Assembly (NCBI GenBank): GCA_033065855.1
Contig: JAVXUO010002755.1
Span: 543,501-607,500, forward strand
Length of the DNA stretch: 64,000 nucleotides
Source of the DNA: Escallonia rubra
Lineage: Eukaryota > Streptophyta > Magnoliopsida > Escalloniales > Escalloniaceae
Direction of reading: 5' to 3'
Translations under genes and position numbers: made by a program
In this document: positions 12,581 through 23,620 of the stretch, piece after piece
Numbering within the stretch: the first letter of the stretch is position 1
Layout: each line of letters begins with the position of its first letter
The notes under the pieces: model-generated
The model's input: the letters and a program-made list of their open reading frames with translations, nothing else
Database searches by the model: none
Told to the model about the DNA's origin: nothing

Positions 12581-12966
12581 ATAGCCTCTGCAACCCCCTC
12601 TTCTATTATCAACCAATCTAGTCCTCGCCCCCAACTGGAACCACCTCAACCTTCTTCTAAAAGGAAAACCCCTATGGACCCAACCCAAACCAGGAAAAAG
12701 CCCAAGATCCCTCTCTTTAAACAAAGCCCAATAGACCAGAGCCCACAATCGTCCCTTCCTAACCCAAATAACCACCTCTCTCCCAACACCCCTCTCAACC
12801 TAACTGCCGAGCCTGCACCCCTAAATATCTCCCTCCCTAAATCTTCTCCATCCACGACAAGAGCCACTCAACTCAGAAAACTCAAAAGAGAAGCTCGGCA
12901 ACTTCCTATTCCTAACCAAAATCCACCTTGTGAAGACCAAAACTCTCTTCCAGAGTCAACCTCAGA

Positions 12967-15639
12967 ATGGTTCGTAGCAAAGGAGACAAACAACTGCTTG
13001 CCCCTGAACCCCCCATGATTATCTTCGCTTGGAACGTCAGAGGGCTTGGACGTGCCTCGCATGTGAGGGCCCTCAAAAAATATATCAGAGCTTTGAACCC
13101 TGATATCATTTTTCTTTCTGAAACCTTCTCTCCTCCTTCTAAACTCTCTCCTATTCTCAACAATCTTGGTTTATACAGGTTCTGTTGTGTTCCCCATACT
13201 GGGTCCAAAAGACCAGCAGGAGGCCTCTGTCTTGCCTGGAAGGAAGGCGTTGATCTAGAAATCTCTTTTAGTAGCCAAAACATTGTTAATGCTCTGGTTT
13301 TCTCTGATCCTCCTGATACCCCTTGGATGTTGTCAGCAGCCCTCCTCATTGGGCAAATAAAGGTCTTTTTTGGGAAAATATTGACACTCTTGCGAATGCC
13401 TTCTCTAGTCCATGGATATGCACCGGTGATTTCAATGCTATTTCCAATCAATCTGAGAAAAGAGGAGGACGACCTATCCAAAACTCTTCAACTGGAGGAA
13501 TTAACGGTTTCATCAACAACAACCATCTGATCGATCTAGGCTTCACCGGCAACCCATTCACCTGGACCAATAATAGACCTCTTATGAATAACATCAAAGA
13601 GCGTCTAGACAAAGCTTATGTGAACAGCCAGTGGCGCCTTCTTTTCCCTGAAGTCTCGGTTACACATCTGACTGGAAAAAATTCAGACCACCTACCCATT
13701 ATCATCTGAACCCACAAAACCAATTTCTTTGGCTCCAAACCATTCAGATTCGAGGTGGTATGGACACGAGACCCATCATCCCACTTAGTAGTCAAGTCTG
13801 CTTGGCCACAATTGGTAGTGGGAAATTCAGTTGAAATCCTAAGTCAGAAGACGGCTATCACATGTCAGGCTTTACAAAGATGGAATTCATCTCATTTTGG
13901 GCACATTCAAACTCGTATAAAAAATCTTTCTGCTAAACTCAATACTATCCAGCAACTGGATCCATCATTAGAAAACCTGGATATTGAGAAGCATCTCAAG
14001 ATTGAAATTGATGAACAGTGTCAAAGGGAAGCTTGGTTATGGCATCAGAAGTCCAGGATCCAGTTGAGAGTTGAAGGAGACCAAAACACAAAATTCTTCC
14101 ATCTCAGTACAATCATTCGCCGAAGAAGAAATGCTAATGATTTTATCAAGAACAATGAAGGAAGGTGGATTACTAATAAGGAAGACATTGGCGATTGCCT
14201 GATAAACAACTTTCAGAATCTTTTTACTTCCTCCAGTCCCACTTTCCCCTCTGACCTTCATGGACTGATCTCTCCCATCATCTCGGAAGAAGATATTAAG
14301 ATGCTTTACAAGATCCCCTCCATAACAAAAATCTCGAAGACTCTGCTGCTCTTCAACCCTCTTAAATCTCCCGAACCGAATGGCATGCCGACTCTATTCT
14401 ACAAAACCTATTGGGAAACGGTGCAACTGGATGTATGCAAAACTATTCAGGACTTCTTTCTTCATGATTCGCCTCTGCATGATCTAAATCATACAAACCT
14501 GGCTCTCATTCCTAAGATCAATTCTCCAACCAAAGCAAAGCATTTCCGTCCTATTAGCCTATGTAACATTGTGTACAAGGTTATTTCTAAGATCCTAGCA
14601 AACAAATTGAAGCCTTTTTTAGCCAAAATGATTTCACCTCTTTAAGCGGCGTTTGTTCCGGGAAGGCTCATCAACGACAGCAGCATCATTTCTCAAGAAA
14701 TTTGGCACACCTTGAGAAAGAAAAAAGGGGCAGGTCTCATGGCCATCAAAATAGATATGGAGAAGGCATATGATAAGGTGGAATGGCCATTCATTCTTAC
14801 AGTTCTCCAAAACTTTGGCTTCCCCCAGAAATGGATAAACTGGGTTAAGGAATGCATTACCTCATCCAGCTTCTCAATCCTTCTTAACGGCATCCCTTAT
14901 GGCCACATCACACCCCAAAGAGGAATCCGTCAGGGAGATCCCCTATCTCCCTTCCTTTTCATCATTACTTCTGAGATTCTAACTCGCCTAATCCTTAGAG
15001 AAGAGGTGAATGGAAGGCTACAAGGGATTAAAGCAAGCAGAGGAAGCCCACCGATCTCGCACTTACATTTCGCTGATGACTTACTTGTTTTTTGCAGGGC
15101 TAATGATCAAAATGCCGCTAGTTTACAGAGATGTTTAAATATCTACAATGAATGGTCGGGCCAATGGATCAATAAGCGTAAATCTCAAATTCATTTCAGC
15201 AAGTCAGTTAATCCTTCTTCCATGAGAACCATATGTCGATCCTTCGACTTCAAAATGGCTACATGCAAATCCAAGTATCTGGGGCTACCTCTGTTCCTAA
15301 ATCAATCAAAGAAGAAGGTCTTCTCGGACATTGTGGAAAGGGTGGAGCGAAGATTAGCTAGCTGGAAGTGTAAAGTGCTTTCTCAGGCTGGCCGTGCTAC
15401 GTTGATTCAAACAAGTGCCATGTCTATCCCAACTTACACTATGACTACCTTTGTACTCCCTAAAACTATCACAGATAGGTTGGACAGATGCCTAAGGCTG
15501 TTTTGGTGGGGTTTCAAGGATGACGGAAAAAACCACTTCCATCCTAAAGCCTGGGACTCAATTTGCATCCCAAAGTCGGTAGGCGGACTTGGTTTCAAAA
15601 AAATGGATAGATTTAACCTGGCCCTTATGGCAAAAAATG
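12967..15639 (+). pseudogene. LINE ORF2, 5' part: endonuclease and reverse transcriptase
   Basis: The frame starts MVRSKGDKQLLAP and reads into an APE-type endonuclease. Visible are IIFAWNVRGLG (13018), DIIFLSETF, CTGDFNAIS (about 13423) and NSDHLPI (about 13680), which supply the catalytic N, E, D/N and D-H residues. A frameshift lies near 13.34 kb. In-frame stops follow at 13707 and 14643. The RT region shows FRPISLCNIVYKVISK, AFVPGRLIND, IKIDMEKAYDKVEW, GIRQGDPLSPFLFI and HFADDLLVF (about 15069), the catalytic FADD form of YADD. The frame is cut at 15639 by a copia element and resumes in register at 23621. It nicks target DNA and primes reverse transcription in an active LINE; this copy is dead. 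Confidence 0.9.
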
Positions 15640-16918
15640 TGTTAACCCTACGGTTATTTAACCTAGGATTATATTTGATTTTGATGATAACTAACATTGA
15701 TGATTATGTTGTCTAAACATGCATTGAGTTGATGAAGCAATAGGAACAAATCTCATACTCATGCAAACGGATTATTAGACGAGCAACACGATCAAAGACT
15801 CTCAACGGAACGCATCAAAGAGGGAATTCGTCGATTAAAGTTTTCATGCTTTTATTTTCGTCTTTGTAAACTAGATATAGAGAGATGATCGTTACGATGA
15901 CTGTATACCTAGAACTTGCCCATAGGTTTCCCTTGCATGCATAAAAGTTTTTCATGCTTTAAAAACAAGGAAACTGCATTTTCAGGAATACAGTCGACTG
16001 CATTGGAATGCAGTCGACTGCAAGTTGGGCAGTGAGGTATTACAGTCGACTGCATTGGAATGCAGTCGACTGCAATACTTCCAGTAGCCTATTACAGTCG
16101 ACTGCATTGGATTACAGTCGACTGCAAGTTGGAAATTTGAATTTCCAACGGCTACTTTTGGGTTACAGTCGACTGCAATGGTGCGTTGCAGTTGACTGCA
16201 TTTACCGTTTGATGCATTTAATGTTCCACCTAACCCCAAACGGTCATATTTATTCCCACCTCTATAAATACTCATTTTGGGCATTGGTTTGATTCATCAA
16301 TTGCATTCAAAGCTCTCTTATCTTTCATATTCTCAAAGATCAAAGGAATTGTTCAAATCTCTCTTGTTTTCATTGATTTCTCATCCTTTTCAAGAGAGCA
16401 TTTATTGTGAGCTTACATTTGAGAGATATACACTTTCATAAGTCATCATACACTCATCTCTCTTGTTCTAGTACTTAAACTTGTACTCATCTACTTATTG
16501 AGAGTGAAATCTTGTACACATTTCTTCATTGAAAGGTTCTTGTATCAAAGCTTGGGGTTGTCAAGCTTTGGAGCTTTGGGTTTGTCAAAGCTTGTTCTTG
16601 ATGTAGGCATAGCATCAAGGAATTGTAAGAGGTTCGATCTTGACCCGTAAGGAAGATCATACTAGTGGATTCTAGGGCCTTTCAAGGGAGTTCCTTGAAG
16701 GGGTGGACGTAGGCTTGTGGGTATATCAAGCCGAACCATTTAATTCTCCTTGTCAAGTATCTCTAAACCCTTCTCTCTTTACTTTATCGTTTTACATTTG
16801 TGTTTAGATTGGTTGTTTGTTTATTTGAGTTATTGAGATTGAGGTTTGTTGGTTGATAATTTTTAAAGTAGTCTTAAAATCCTATTCACCCCCCTCTAGG
16901 GTTATTTTATTGGTTTCA
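15640..16918 (+). repeat. 5' LTR of the SIRE-like copia element
   Basis: 1,279 bp, TGTTAACCC to GGTTTCA. A TATA box (TATAAATA) sits at 16263-16270, so U3 is about 15640-16290. U3 carries eight copies of a palindromic CAGTCGACTGCA motif (15991-16200). It differs from the 3' LTR by about three dozen substitutions, a 20-bp extra palindrome unit, and a shorter C run near its end. Confidence 0.95.
15991..16200 (+). promoter_or_regulatory. Array of eight CAGTCGACTGCA palindromes in U3
   Basis: The core TGCAGTCGACTGCA is a perfect palindrome (SalI-type GTCGAC centre). Seven exact CAGTCGACTGCA cores and one CAGTTGACTGCA occur in 210 bp, often paired about 20 bp apart with a CATTGGAAT spacer. The array ends about 60 bp upstream of the TATA box. 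The position suggests enhancer repeats bound by a dimeric factor; that is inference. The 3' LTR holds seven copies, three of them decayed by single G-to-A changes. Confidence 0.8.
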
Positions 16919-16920
16919 AG

Positions 16921-16932
16921 TGGTATCAGAGC
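16921..16932 (+). other. Primer binding site, tRNA-iMet type
   Basis: TGGTATCAGAGC lies two bases after the 5' LTR. It is the standard plant copia PBS complementary to the 3' end of initiator methionine tRNA. Confidence 0.95.
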
Positions 16933-16977
16933 ATCGGCTCTTGTTATTTTGGGTAACGCCAAGAGAGTTAATCGATC

Positions 16978-18450
16978 ATGGCTTACGTTGGGGGTATGGA
17001 GGGTAGTTCTACCACTAGGCCTCCATTGTTTAATGGGACCAACTATAGTGTGTGGAAAGTTAAGATAAAAATCTACTTAGAATCTCAAGACTATGAGATG
17101 TGGGATATTGTTGAGAATGGCCCATTCGTTCCGATAAAAGTGGTTGACAAGGTTGAAGAACCTAAATCCAAATCGGAGTATAGTGATTATGACAAGAAGA
17201 TGATTTGTATGAATGCTAGAGCGAAAAACTGTCTTGTGTGTGCTTTAGACACTAATGAACTCAATAGAGTCATTATGTGTAATTCCGCTAAGAGTATTTG
17301 GGATTCTCTTCAAGTCACTCATGAAGGGACTTCTCTTCTTAGAGATTCCAAGATGAACTTATTGTTTAGAGATTATGATTTATTCCATATGCTTTCAAAT
17401 GAATCTATTACGGATCTGAATACTCATTTTACTAACATTGTGAACCATTTGAAGCAATTGGGTAAGGAATTCACTAATGGTGATCTAGTAAGAAAAGTGA
17501 TTAGGTCCTTACCAAGAGCTTGGGATGCAAAGATCACCGCCATCCAAGAATCAAAGAATCTCCACATCTTTCCTCTTGATGAATTGATGTGCTCACTCAT
17601 GACATACGAAATGCAACTCAAGACCTTTGATCAAGAGGACGTCAAGAAGAAGCCTACATCAATTGCTCTTAAAGCTTCATCTTCAAACCTTGAGTCAAGT
17701 GATGATGATGAAGAATTTGATGAAGAGGATATTGCATTGGTTGCAAAGAACTTCAAGAAGTTCTTAAGATTTAGAAGAAATGATGGGAGAAGACAACAAA
17801 ATGCTAGCAAAGAAGAGAAGCTTTGCTACAAATGCCACAAGCCGGGACACATGAAAATGGATTGTCCTATCTACAAGAGGGAGAAGAAGGAAAGAAGAGA
17901 TGTATGGGAAAGAGCTAAAAGAAGACAATTCTCTAAGAAAGAGAACAAGGAGAAGGAAAGAGCAATCAATGCTGAACATACTTCAACATGGAGTGATTTT
18001 GATTCAAGTGATGAAGAGAATGACCAAGCAAATGTATGCTTCATGGCAAATGATGAGGTAAGCTCTTCTTCCGGTAGTGATAGTGATAATGAAAGCTTTG
18101 AAGATGTTTATGATAGCTTATATGAGGAATCCAAGAAAATTTTCAAGAAAAATATCATTTTGCCTAAGAAATTCCGTGAAGCTAATAAGCAAATTGAGAA
18201 GTTGATAATGGAAAATGATAAGTTGCATGCCAAGAATGAATGCATGTCTAGCCATTTATATGTAGAGCATGTGAATAACGATTTGGTTGAATTACTTGTT
18301 AACACTCCTAGCTCAAAACAAATCTCTTCTAAAACTTTGGCTTTAGAAAAACAAAATGAAGAGTTAAAAGTTGAGATTTGTGATTTGAGAAAATGTCTTG
18401 AAAAATTTGTTGATGGTCAAAACAATTTGGATGTCATGCTTGGACGCTAA
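16978..18450 (+). CDS. copia gag polyprotein (490 aa)
   Basis: Open frame from MAYVGGMEGSSTTRPPLF. The N-terminus (GTNYSVWKVKIKIYLES) is the DUF4219 type start of copia gag. The middle is a UBN2 gag region (VIRSLPRAWDAKITAIQ). A CCHC zinc knuckle CYKCHKPGHMKMDC lies near residues 283-296, followed by acidic and lysine-rich stretches and a coiled-coil C-terminus (EANKQIEKLIMENDKLHAK). Gag forms the virus-like particle and binds element RNA in the cytoplasm. The TAA at 18448 separates it from pol, which continues in the same frame for about 0.3 kb. In related elements gag-pol is usually one frame, so this stop may be a mutation. Confidence 0.9.
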   Translation: MAYVGGMEGSSTTRPPLFNGTNYSVWKVKIKIYLESQDYEMWDIVENGPFVPIKVVDKVEEPKSKSEYSDYDKKMICMNARAKNCLVCALDTNELNRVIMCNSAKSIWDSLQVTHEGTSLLRDSKMNLLFRDYDLFHMLSNESITDLNTHFTNIVNHLKQLGKEFTNGDLVRKVIRSLPRAWDAKITAIQESKNLHIFPLDELMCSLMTYEMQLKTFDQEDVKKKPTSIALKASSSNLESSDDDEEFDEEDIALVAKNFKKFLRFRRNDGRRQQNASKEEKLCYKCHKPGHMKMDCPIYKREKKERRDVWERAKRRQFSKKENKEKERAINAEHTSTWSDFDSSDEENDQANVCFMANDEVSSSSGSDSDNESFEDVYDSLYEESKKIFKKNIILPKKFREANKQIEKLIMENDKLHAKNECMSSHLYVEHVNNDLVELLVNTPSSKQISSKTLALEKQNEELKVEICDLRKCLEKFVDGQNNLDVMLGR

Positions 18451-21400
18451 AGAATTGGCCTAAACAAAGGTGGTCTTGGATTAGATCCCATGGCCATGCC
18501 TCCTAAAGTTTTGCAACAACATGCTAGGTTGAATATTCATACAAAACGACCAAAGAACTATTGCACACCTTTTACACATTGCGGTTGGTGCAACAAGAAA
18601 TGGCATACGACTAATCATTGTCCTTGTAGAATTGTTTTTATTAGAGGTAGAAAGAAAATGTGGATTGTGAAAGGTCAAGAATACAAATGCAAGACTAACA
18701 CCCAAGGACCTAAGAAAATTTGGGTACCAAAAGTCATTACTTGATTTGTGTTTATAGGTATGTCTCAAAGCAAAATCTAGTAGCAAGAAATGGATTCTTG
18801 ATAGTGGATGCTCAAGACATATGACCGGCAACATATCTCTTTTCACATCGATTGATCTTAAAGAAGGAGGAAATGTGACATTTGGTGACAATTCTCAAGG
18901 AAAAATCAAAGGTAAAGGAACTATTGGTAAGGAACCACATTCAATTGAGAATGTGTTATATGTTGAAGGATTGAAGCATAACTTGCTTAGTATTAGTCAA
19001 TTTAGTGACAAAGGTTTTAAAGTTATCTTTGAGGCTTCTCAATGCACTATACTATCCTTGAAGAACAATGAAACTATTTTGGTTGGTAGTAGAGATAACA
19101 ATGTTTACTCCATTCAATTAAATGATTTAGCTAACCAAGATGTCAAGTGTCTTAGCGCTATTAGTGAAACATCTTGGCTATGGCATCGAAGACTTGGTCA
19201 CATGCACATGGAGCATTTGAAGGATATTTCAAGCAAAGAACTTGGGAGGGGTCTCCCGAAGATCAAGTTTGAGAAAGATAAAGTATGTGATGCTTGTCAA
19301 ATGGGTAAGGAAAAGAAAGTCTCTCACAAACCGAAGAAAATGGTATCTACTTCTAGACCCTTGCAATTACTTCATATGGATTTGTTTGGACCAATCCCTA
19401 CTACTAGTCTTGGTGGTAAATCATATTGTTTTGTTATTGTTGATGACTATTCTCGCTATACTTGAACTTTCTTTTTGGCTACCAAAGATGAATCTCTAAA
19501 TGTGTTCACTTCATTTGCAAAACGTGTTCAAAATCAAAAAGGTTATTTGATTACCAACATTCGAAGTGATCATGGTAGAGAATTTGAAAATTCAAAAATA
19601 GGAGCCTTGTGTGATGACTTTGGGATATCACATAACTTTTCGGCTCCTAGAACTCCTCAACAAAATGCTGTTGCCGAAAGAAAGAATAGGTCTTTGCAAG
19701 AAGCGGCAAGAACAATGCTTAACGAATATAGTTTACCTAAGTACTTTTGGGCGGAGGCGGTCAATTGTGCTTGTTTTGTTCTTAATAGAGTTATCTTGCG
19801 AAATTTTTTGTTAAAAATCCCTTATGAGCTTTTTAATGATAAGAAACCTAAGGTGAGCTTTTTTAGAGTCTTTGGTTGCAAATGCTTTGTTTTAAATACT
19901 AAGGATCACCTTAACAAATTTGATTCCAAAACCTTTGAGGGTATTTTTCTTGGTTACTCTAATAATAGTATGGCTTATAGAGTTTATAATAAAAGTACTT
20001 TGGTTGTTGAAGAATCCATTAATGTTACTTTTGATGAGACTAATCCTTTTCTTCGGAGGACTAACATTGTTAATGTAGATAACATGGACAATGACTTGAG
20101 AACGTTGGACATAAGTGAAACACTACAAGACAACCCCAAAGAAATTGATATAGGGGAGCAACAATCAAGTTCTCAAGGGGGAAATGAGGAAGCAATCAAT
20201 GATGCTTCAAACTTGGACAACTCTCAAGAATTACCAAAAGATTGGACTTACAAAAAGGATCATCAAAGCGATCAAATCTTAGGTAATCCTTCGAGTGGGG
20301 TAAGAACTCGACGCTCTCTTCAACAACATGTTAATATAGCGTTTCTTTCTTAAATTGAACCAAAGAAATTTTTTGAAGCTCTACATCATGAATCTTGGAT
20401 GCTTGCTATGCAAGAAGAGCTAGTTCAATTTGAAAGAAATCAAGTTTGGACCCTTGTGCCTAAACCTCAAAACTTTAGGATTATAGGCACAAAAAGGATT
20501 TTTAGAAACAAACTTGATGAATCCAGAGTCGTGGTTAGAAACAAGGCTAGATTAGTGGCCCAAGGTTATAACCAAGAGGAAGGAATTGATTTTGATGAAA
20601 CTTATGCACCGGTAGCTAGACTTGAATCTATTAGATTGCTATTAGCTTTTGCTTGCTATAAAGATTTTAAACTCTTTCAAATGGATGTCAAGAGTGCCTT
20701 TCTAAATGGTTTTATTTCGGAGGAGGTCTATGTGGCTCAACCTCTCGACTTTGAACATGAAAAATTTCCAAACCATGTTTTCCGACTTAGCAAAGCTCTT
20801 TATGGTTTAAAACAAGCTCCTAGAGCTTGGTATGAAAGGCTAAGTAGTTTTCTTTTAGAAAATGATTTTTCAAGAGGAAAACTTGACACCACTTTTTTTA
20901 TAAAATCTAAGGGCAATGATTTATTGTTGGTGCAAATTTATGTTGATGATATTATATTTGGAGCTACTAATGGATCCTTGTGCGAAGAATTTGCTTCTCG
21001 TATGAGTAAGGAGTTTGAAATGAGCATGATGGGAGAACTCACCTTCTTCCTTGGATTGCAAATCAAACAAAGCAAGAATAGAATCTTTATCAACCAAGCC
21101 AAATACACCAAAGAGCTACTCAAGAGATTTGAAATGGAAGCATCAAATGCTTTTGACACTCCAATGAGCTTTTCATTAAAGCTTGATAAAGATGAAAAGG
21201 GTAAGGATGTCGATATTAAGCGCTATCGAGGTATGATCGTCATTTTATTGCCGTCAAGAGAATCCTTAGATATCTTAAGGGCACTCACGATTTAGGGATA
21301 TGGTTTCCTAGAAACACTTCATTTTTTGACCTAATTGGTTACTCCGACGCTGATTATGCTGGTTGTAAAATCGAGCAAAAAAGTACTAGTGGAGGTTGCC

Positions 21401-21798
21401 AATTTCTTGGTCACTCTCTTGTTTCTTGGAGTTCCAAAAAGCAAAACTCGGTTGCACTCTCTACCACCGAAGCCGAATATATGGCGGTTGGTGCTTGTTG
21501 TGCACAAATTCTTTGGATGAAACAAACCCTTTTAGATTTTGGACTCAAGTATGATCACATACCTATCTTATGCGATAATACTAGTGCCATTGACTTGACC
21601 AAAAATCCCATCCAACATTCACGCACAAAGCACATAGAAATCAAACACCATTTTATCCGTGATCATGTGCAAAAAGGTGATATTGTTCTAGATTTCGTGG
21701 ACACAAATCACCAATTAGCGGATATCTTCACTAAACCTTTAGATTCGAAGAGGTTTACCGCTCTTAGAAGAGAACTTGACATGTCTTCACCAATGTGA
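18451..21798 (+). pseudogene. copia pol: protease, integrase, RT, RNase H (broken)
   Basis: In order: a second CxxC zinc-finger stretch (HCGWCNKKWHTTNHC, about 18580-18624); protease WILDSGCSRHMTGN (about 18793); GAG_pre-integrase SWLWHRRLGHMHMEHL; integrase HMDLFGPIP, SDHGREFEN and PQQNAVAERKNR (D, D, E); [29 protein letters not shown] and YVDDIIFG (about 20938); RNase [19 protein letters not shown] and TKHIEIKHHFIRD, ending at the stop before 21799. Breaks: a frame change between 18744 and 18790, stops at 19463 and 20351, and a deletion near 21233. At the deletion RYRGMI runs straight into [14 protein letters not shown], so roughly 30-40 codons of the RT-RNase H connection are missing. The two stops replace expected Trp and Gln codons, fitting C:G to T:A changes. 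Confidence 0.9.
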
Positions 21799-22351
21799 CT
21801 AAATGTTATATCTCTTATGCTAATCATGCAAGTTGCACTTCTCATGCTTGAACATTATTTAATATGCTTAAAGCATGCTTTGGTTGATGTTTATTTTTTC
21901 AAAATTATTGATTTTGTTGATATTCATTTAATCTCATTTGATTTGCACACACTCATATTTCTAAAATCTTTTACATTTCCTATTTGTGCTATCTTTGTAA
22001 AAAGTGTTTGGTACACCTTTTGATGGGTATTCAAGTACTTATGTTTTTATTGTTTGAATGCCCTTGTTGGCAATATTGATTATCCATGGATGGATACATA
22101 AGTTGATCACTTTCACACACACCCTTGACCTTTTTCAATGATGTCAAAAGGGGGAGAAAATATTGTTGATTCATATTTGTGTGGACTTGATATGAGCATG
22201 TATTGCTTAAGTTAGGGGGAGCCCTATATTACTTAAGATAGGGGAGCATTATGGTTTTTAAATTGAGATTGTTATGCTTCATTTCACATATTATCTTATA
22301 TATATCATATTATTTGAATCAATGTTTGCCATCATAAAAAAATGGGGAGAT
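21799..22351 (+). other. Non-coding 3' region and polypurine tract of the copia element
   Basis: AT-rich with purine tracts (AAAAGGGGGAGAAAAT at about 22148; GTTAGGGGGAGCCC). The functional PPT, AAAAAAATGGGGAGAT, ends at 22351, directly before the 3' LTR. Confidence 0.85.
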
Positions 22352-23615
22352 TGTTAACCCTACGGTTATTTAACCTAGGATTATATTTGATTTTGATGAT
22401 AACTAACATTGATGATTATGCTGTCTAAACATGTATTGAGTTGATGAAGCAATAGGAACAAATCTCATACTCATGCAAACGGATTATTAGACGAGCAACA
22501 CGGTCAAAGACTCTCAATGGAACGCATCAAAGAGGGAATTCGTCGATTGAAGTTTTCATGCTTTTATTTCCGTCTTTGTAAACTAGACATAGAGAGATGA
22601 TCGTTACGATGACTGTATACCTAGAACTTGCCCATAGGTTTCCCCTGCATGCATAAAAGTTTTTAATGCTTTAAAAACAAGGAAACTGCATTTTCAGGAA
22701 TGCAGTCGACTGCAAGTTGGGCAGTGAGGTATTACAATCGACTGCATTGGAATGCAGTCGACTGCAATACTTCCAGTAGCCTATTACAGTCAACTGCATT
22801 GGATTACAGTCGACTGCAAGTTGAAAAATTGAATTTTCAACGGCTACTTTTGGGTTACAGTCAACTGCAATGGTGCATTGCAGTCGACTGCATTTACCGT
22901 TTGGCGCATTTAATGCTTCACCTAACCCCAAACGGTCATATTTATTCCCACCTCTATAAATACTCATTTTGGGCATTGGTTTGATTCATCAATTGCATTC
23001 AAAGCTCTCTTATCTTTCATATTTTCAAAGATCAAAGCAATTGTTCAAATCTCTCTTGTTTTCATTGATTTCTCATCCTTTTCAAGAGAGCATTTATTGT
23101 GAGCTTACATTTGAGAGATATACACTTTCATAAGTCATCATACACTCATCTCTCTTGTTCTAGTACTTAAACTTGTACTCATCTACTTATTGAGAGTGAA
23201 ATCTTGTACACATTTCTTCATTGAAAGGTTCTTGTATCAAAGCTTGGGGTTGTCAAGCTTTGGAGCTTTGGGTTTGTCAAAGCTTGTTCTTGATGTGGAC
23301 ATAGCATCAAGGGATTGTAAGAGGTTCAATCTTGACCCGTAAGGAAGATCATACTGGTGGATTCTAGGGCCTTTCAAGAGAGTTCCTTGAAGGGGTGGAC
23401 GTAGGCTTGTGGGTATATCAAGCCGAGCCATTTAATTCTCCTTATCAAGTATTTCTAAACCCTTCTCTCTTTACTTTATCATTTTACATTTGTGTTGAGA
23501 TTGGTTGTTTGTTTATTTGAGTTATGGAGATTGAGGTTTGTTGGTTGATAATTTTTAAAGTAGTCTTAAAATCCTATTCACCCCCCCCCCCTCTAGGGTT
23601 ATTTTATTGGTTTCA
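22352..23615 (+). repeat. 3' LTR of the SIRE-like copia element
   Basis: 1,264 bp, TGTTAACCC to GGTTTCA, with TATAAATA at 22955-22962 and seven palindrome units at 22702-22892. It has an 11-base C run at 23581 where the 5' LTR has six. Confidence 0.95.
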
Positions 23616-23620
23616 AAATG

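Larger units (their letters stand above)
15640..23615 (+). mobile_element. Ty1/copia LTR retrotransposon, SIRE/Maximus-like, inserted in the LINE
   Basis: A 7,976-bp element with two LTRs, a tRNA-iMet type PBS, gag, protease, integrase, RT, RNase H and a polypurine tract. The TSD is AAATG at both 15635-15639 and 23616-23620, a perfect match. The RT motif is YVDDIIFG, and the gag is long with a coiled-coil tail; both suit the SIRE/Maximus lineage (inferred). There is a long non-coding stretch between pol and the 3' LTR with several GGGGGAG tracts, and no env-like ORF was seen. The element is defective: there are stops in pol and a deletion between RT and RNase H. LTR divergence is about 3 percent by eye. 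Confidence 0.95.

Noticed and set aside
15991..16200. CRISPR-like spaced palindromic repeats
   Set aside because: The repeats sit inside an LTR that is present twice, spacers are repeated rather than unique, and the genome is a plant.
16921..16932. tRNA-related sequence
   Set aside because: It is only the 12-base primer binding site; no tRNA cloverleaf surrounds it.
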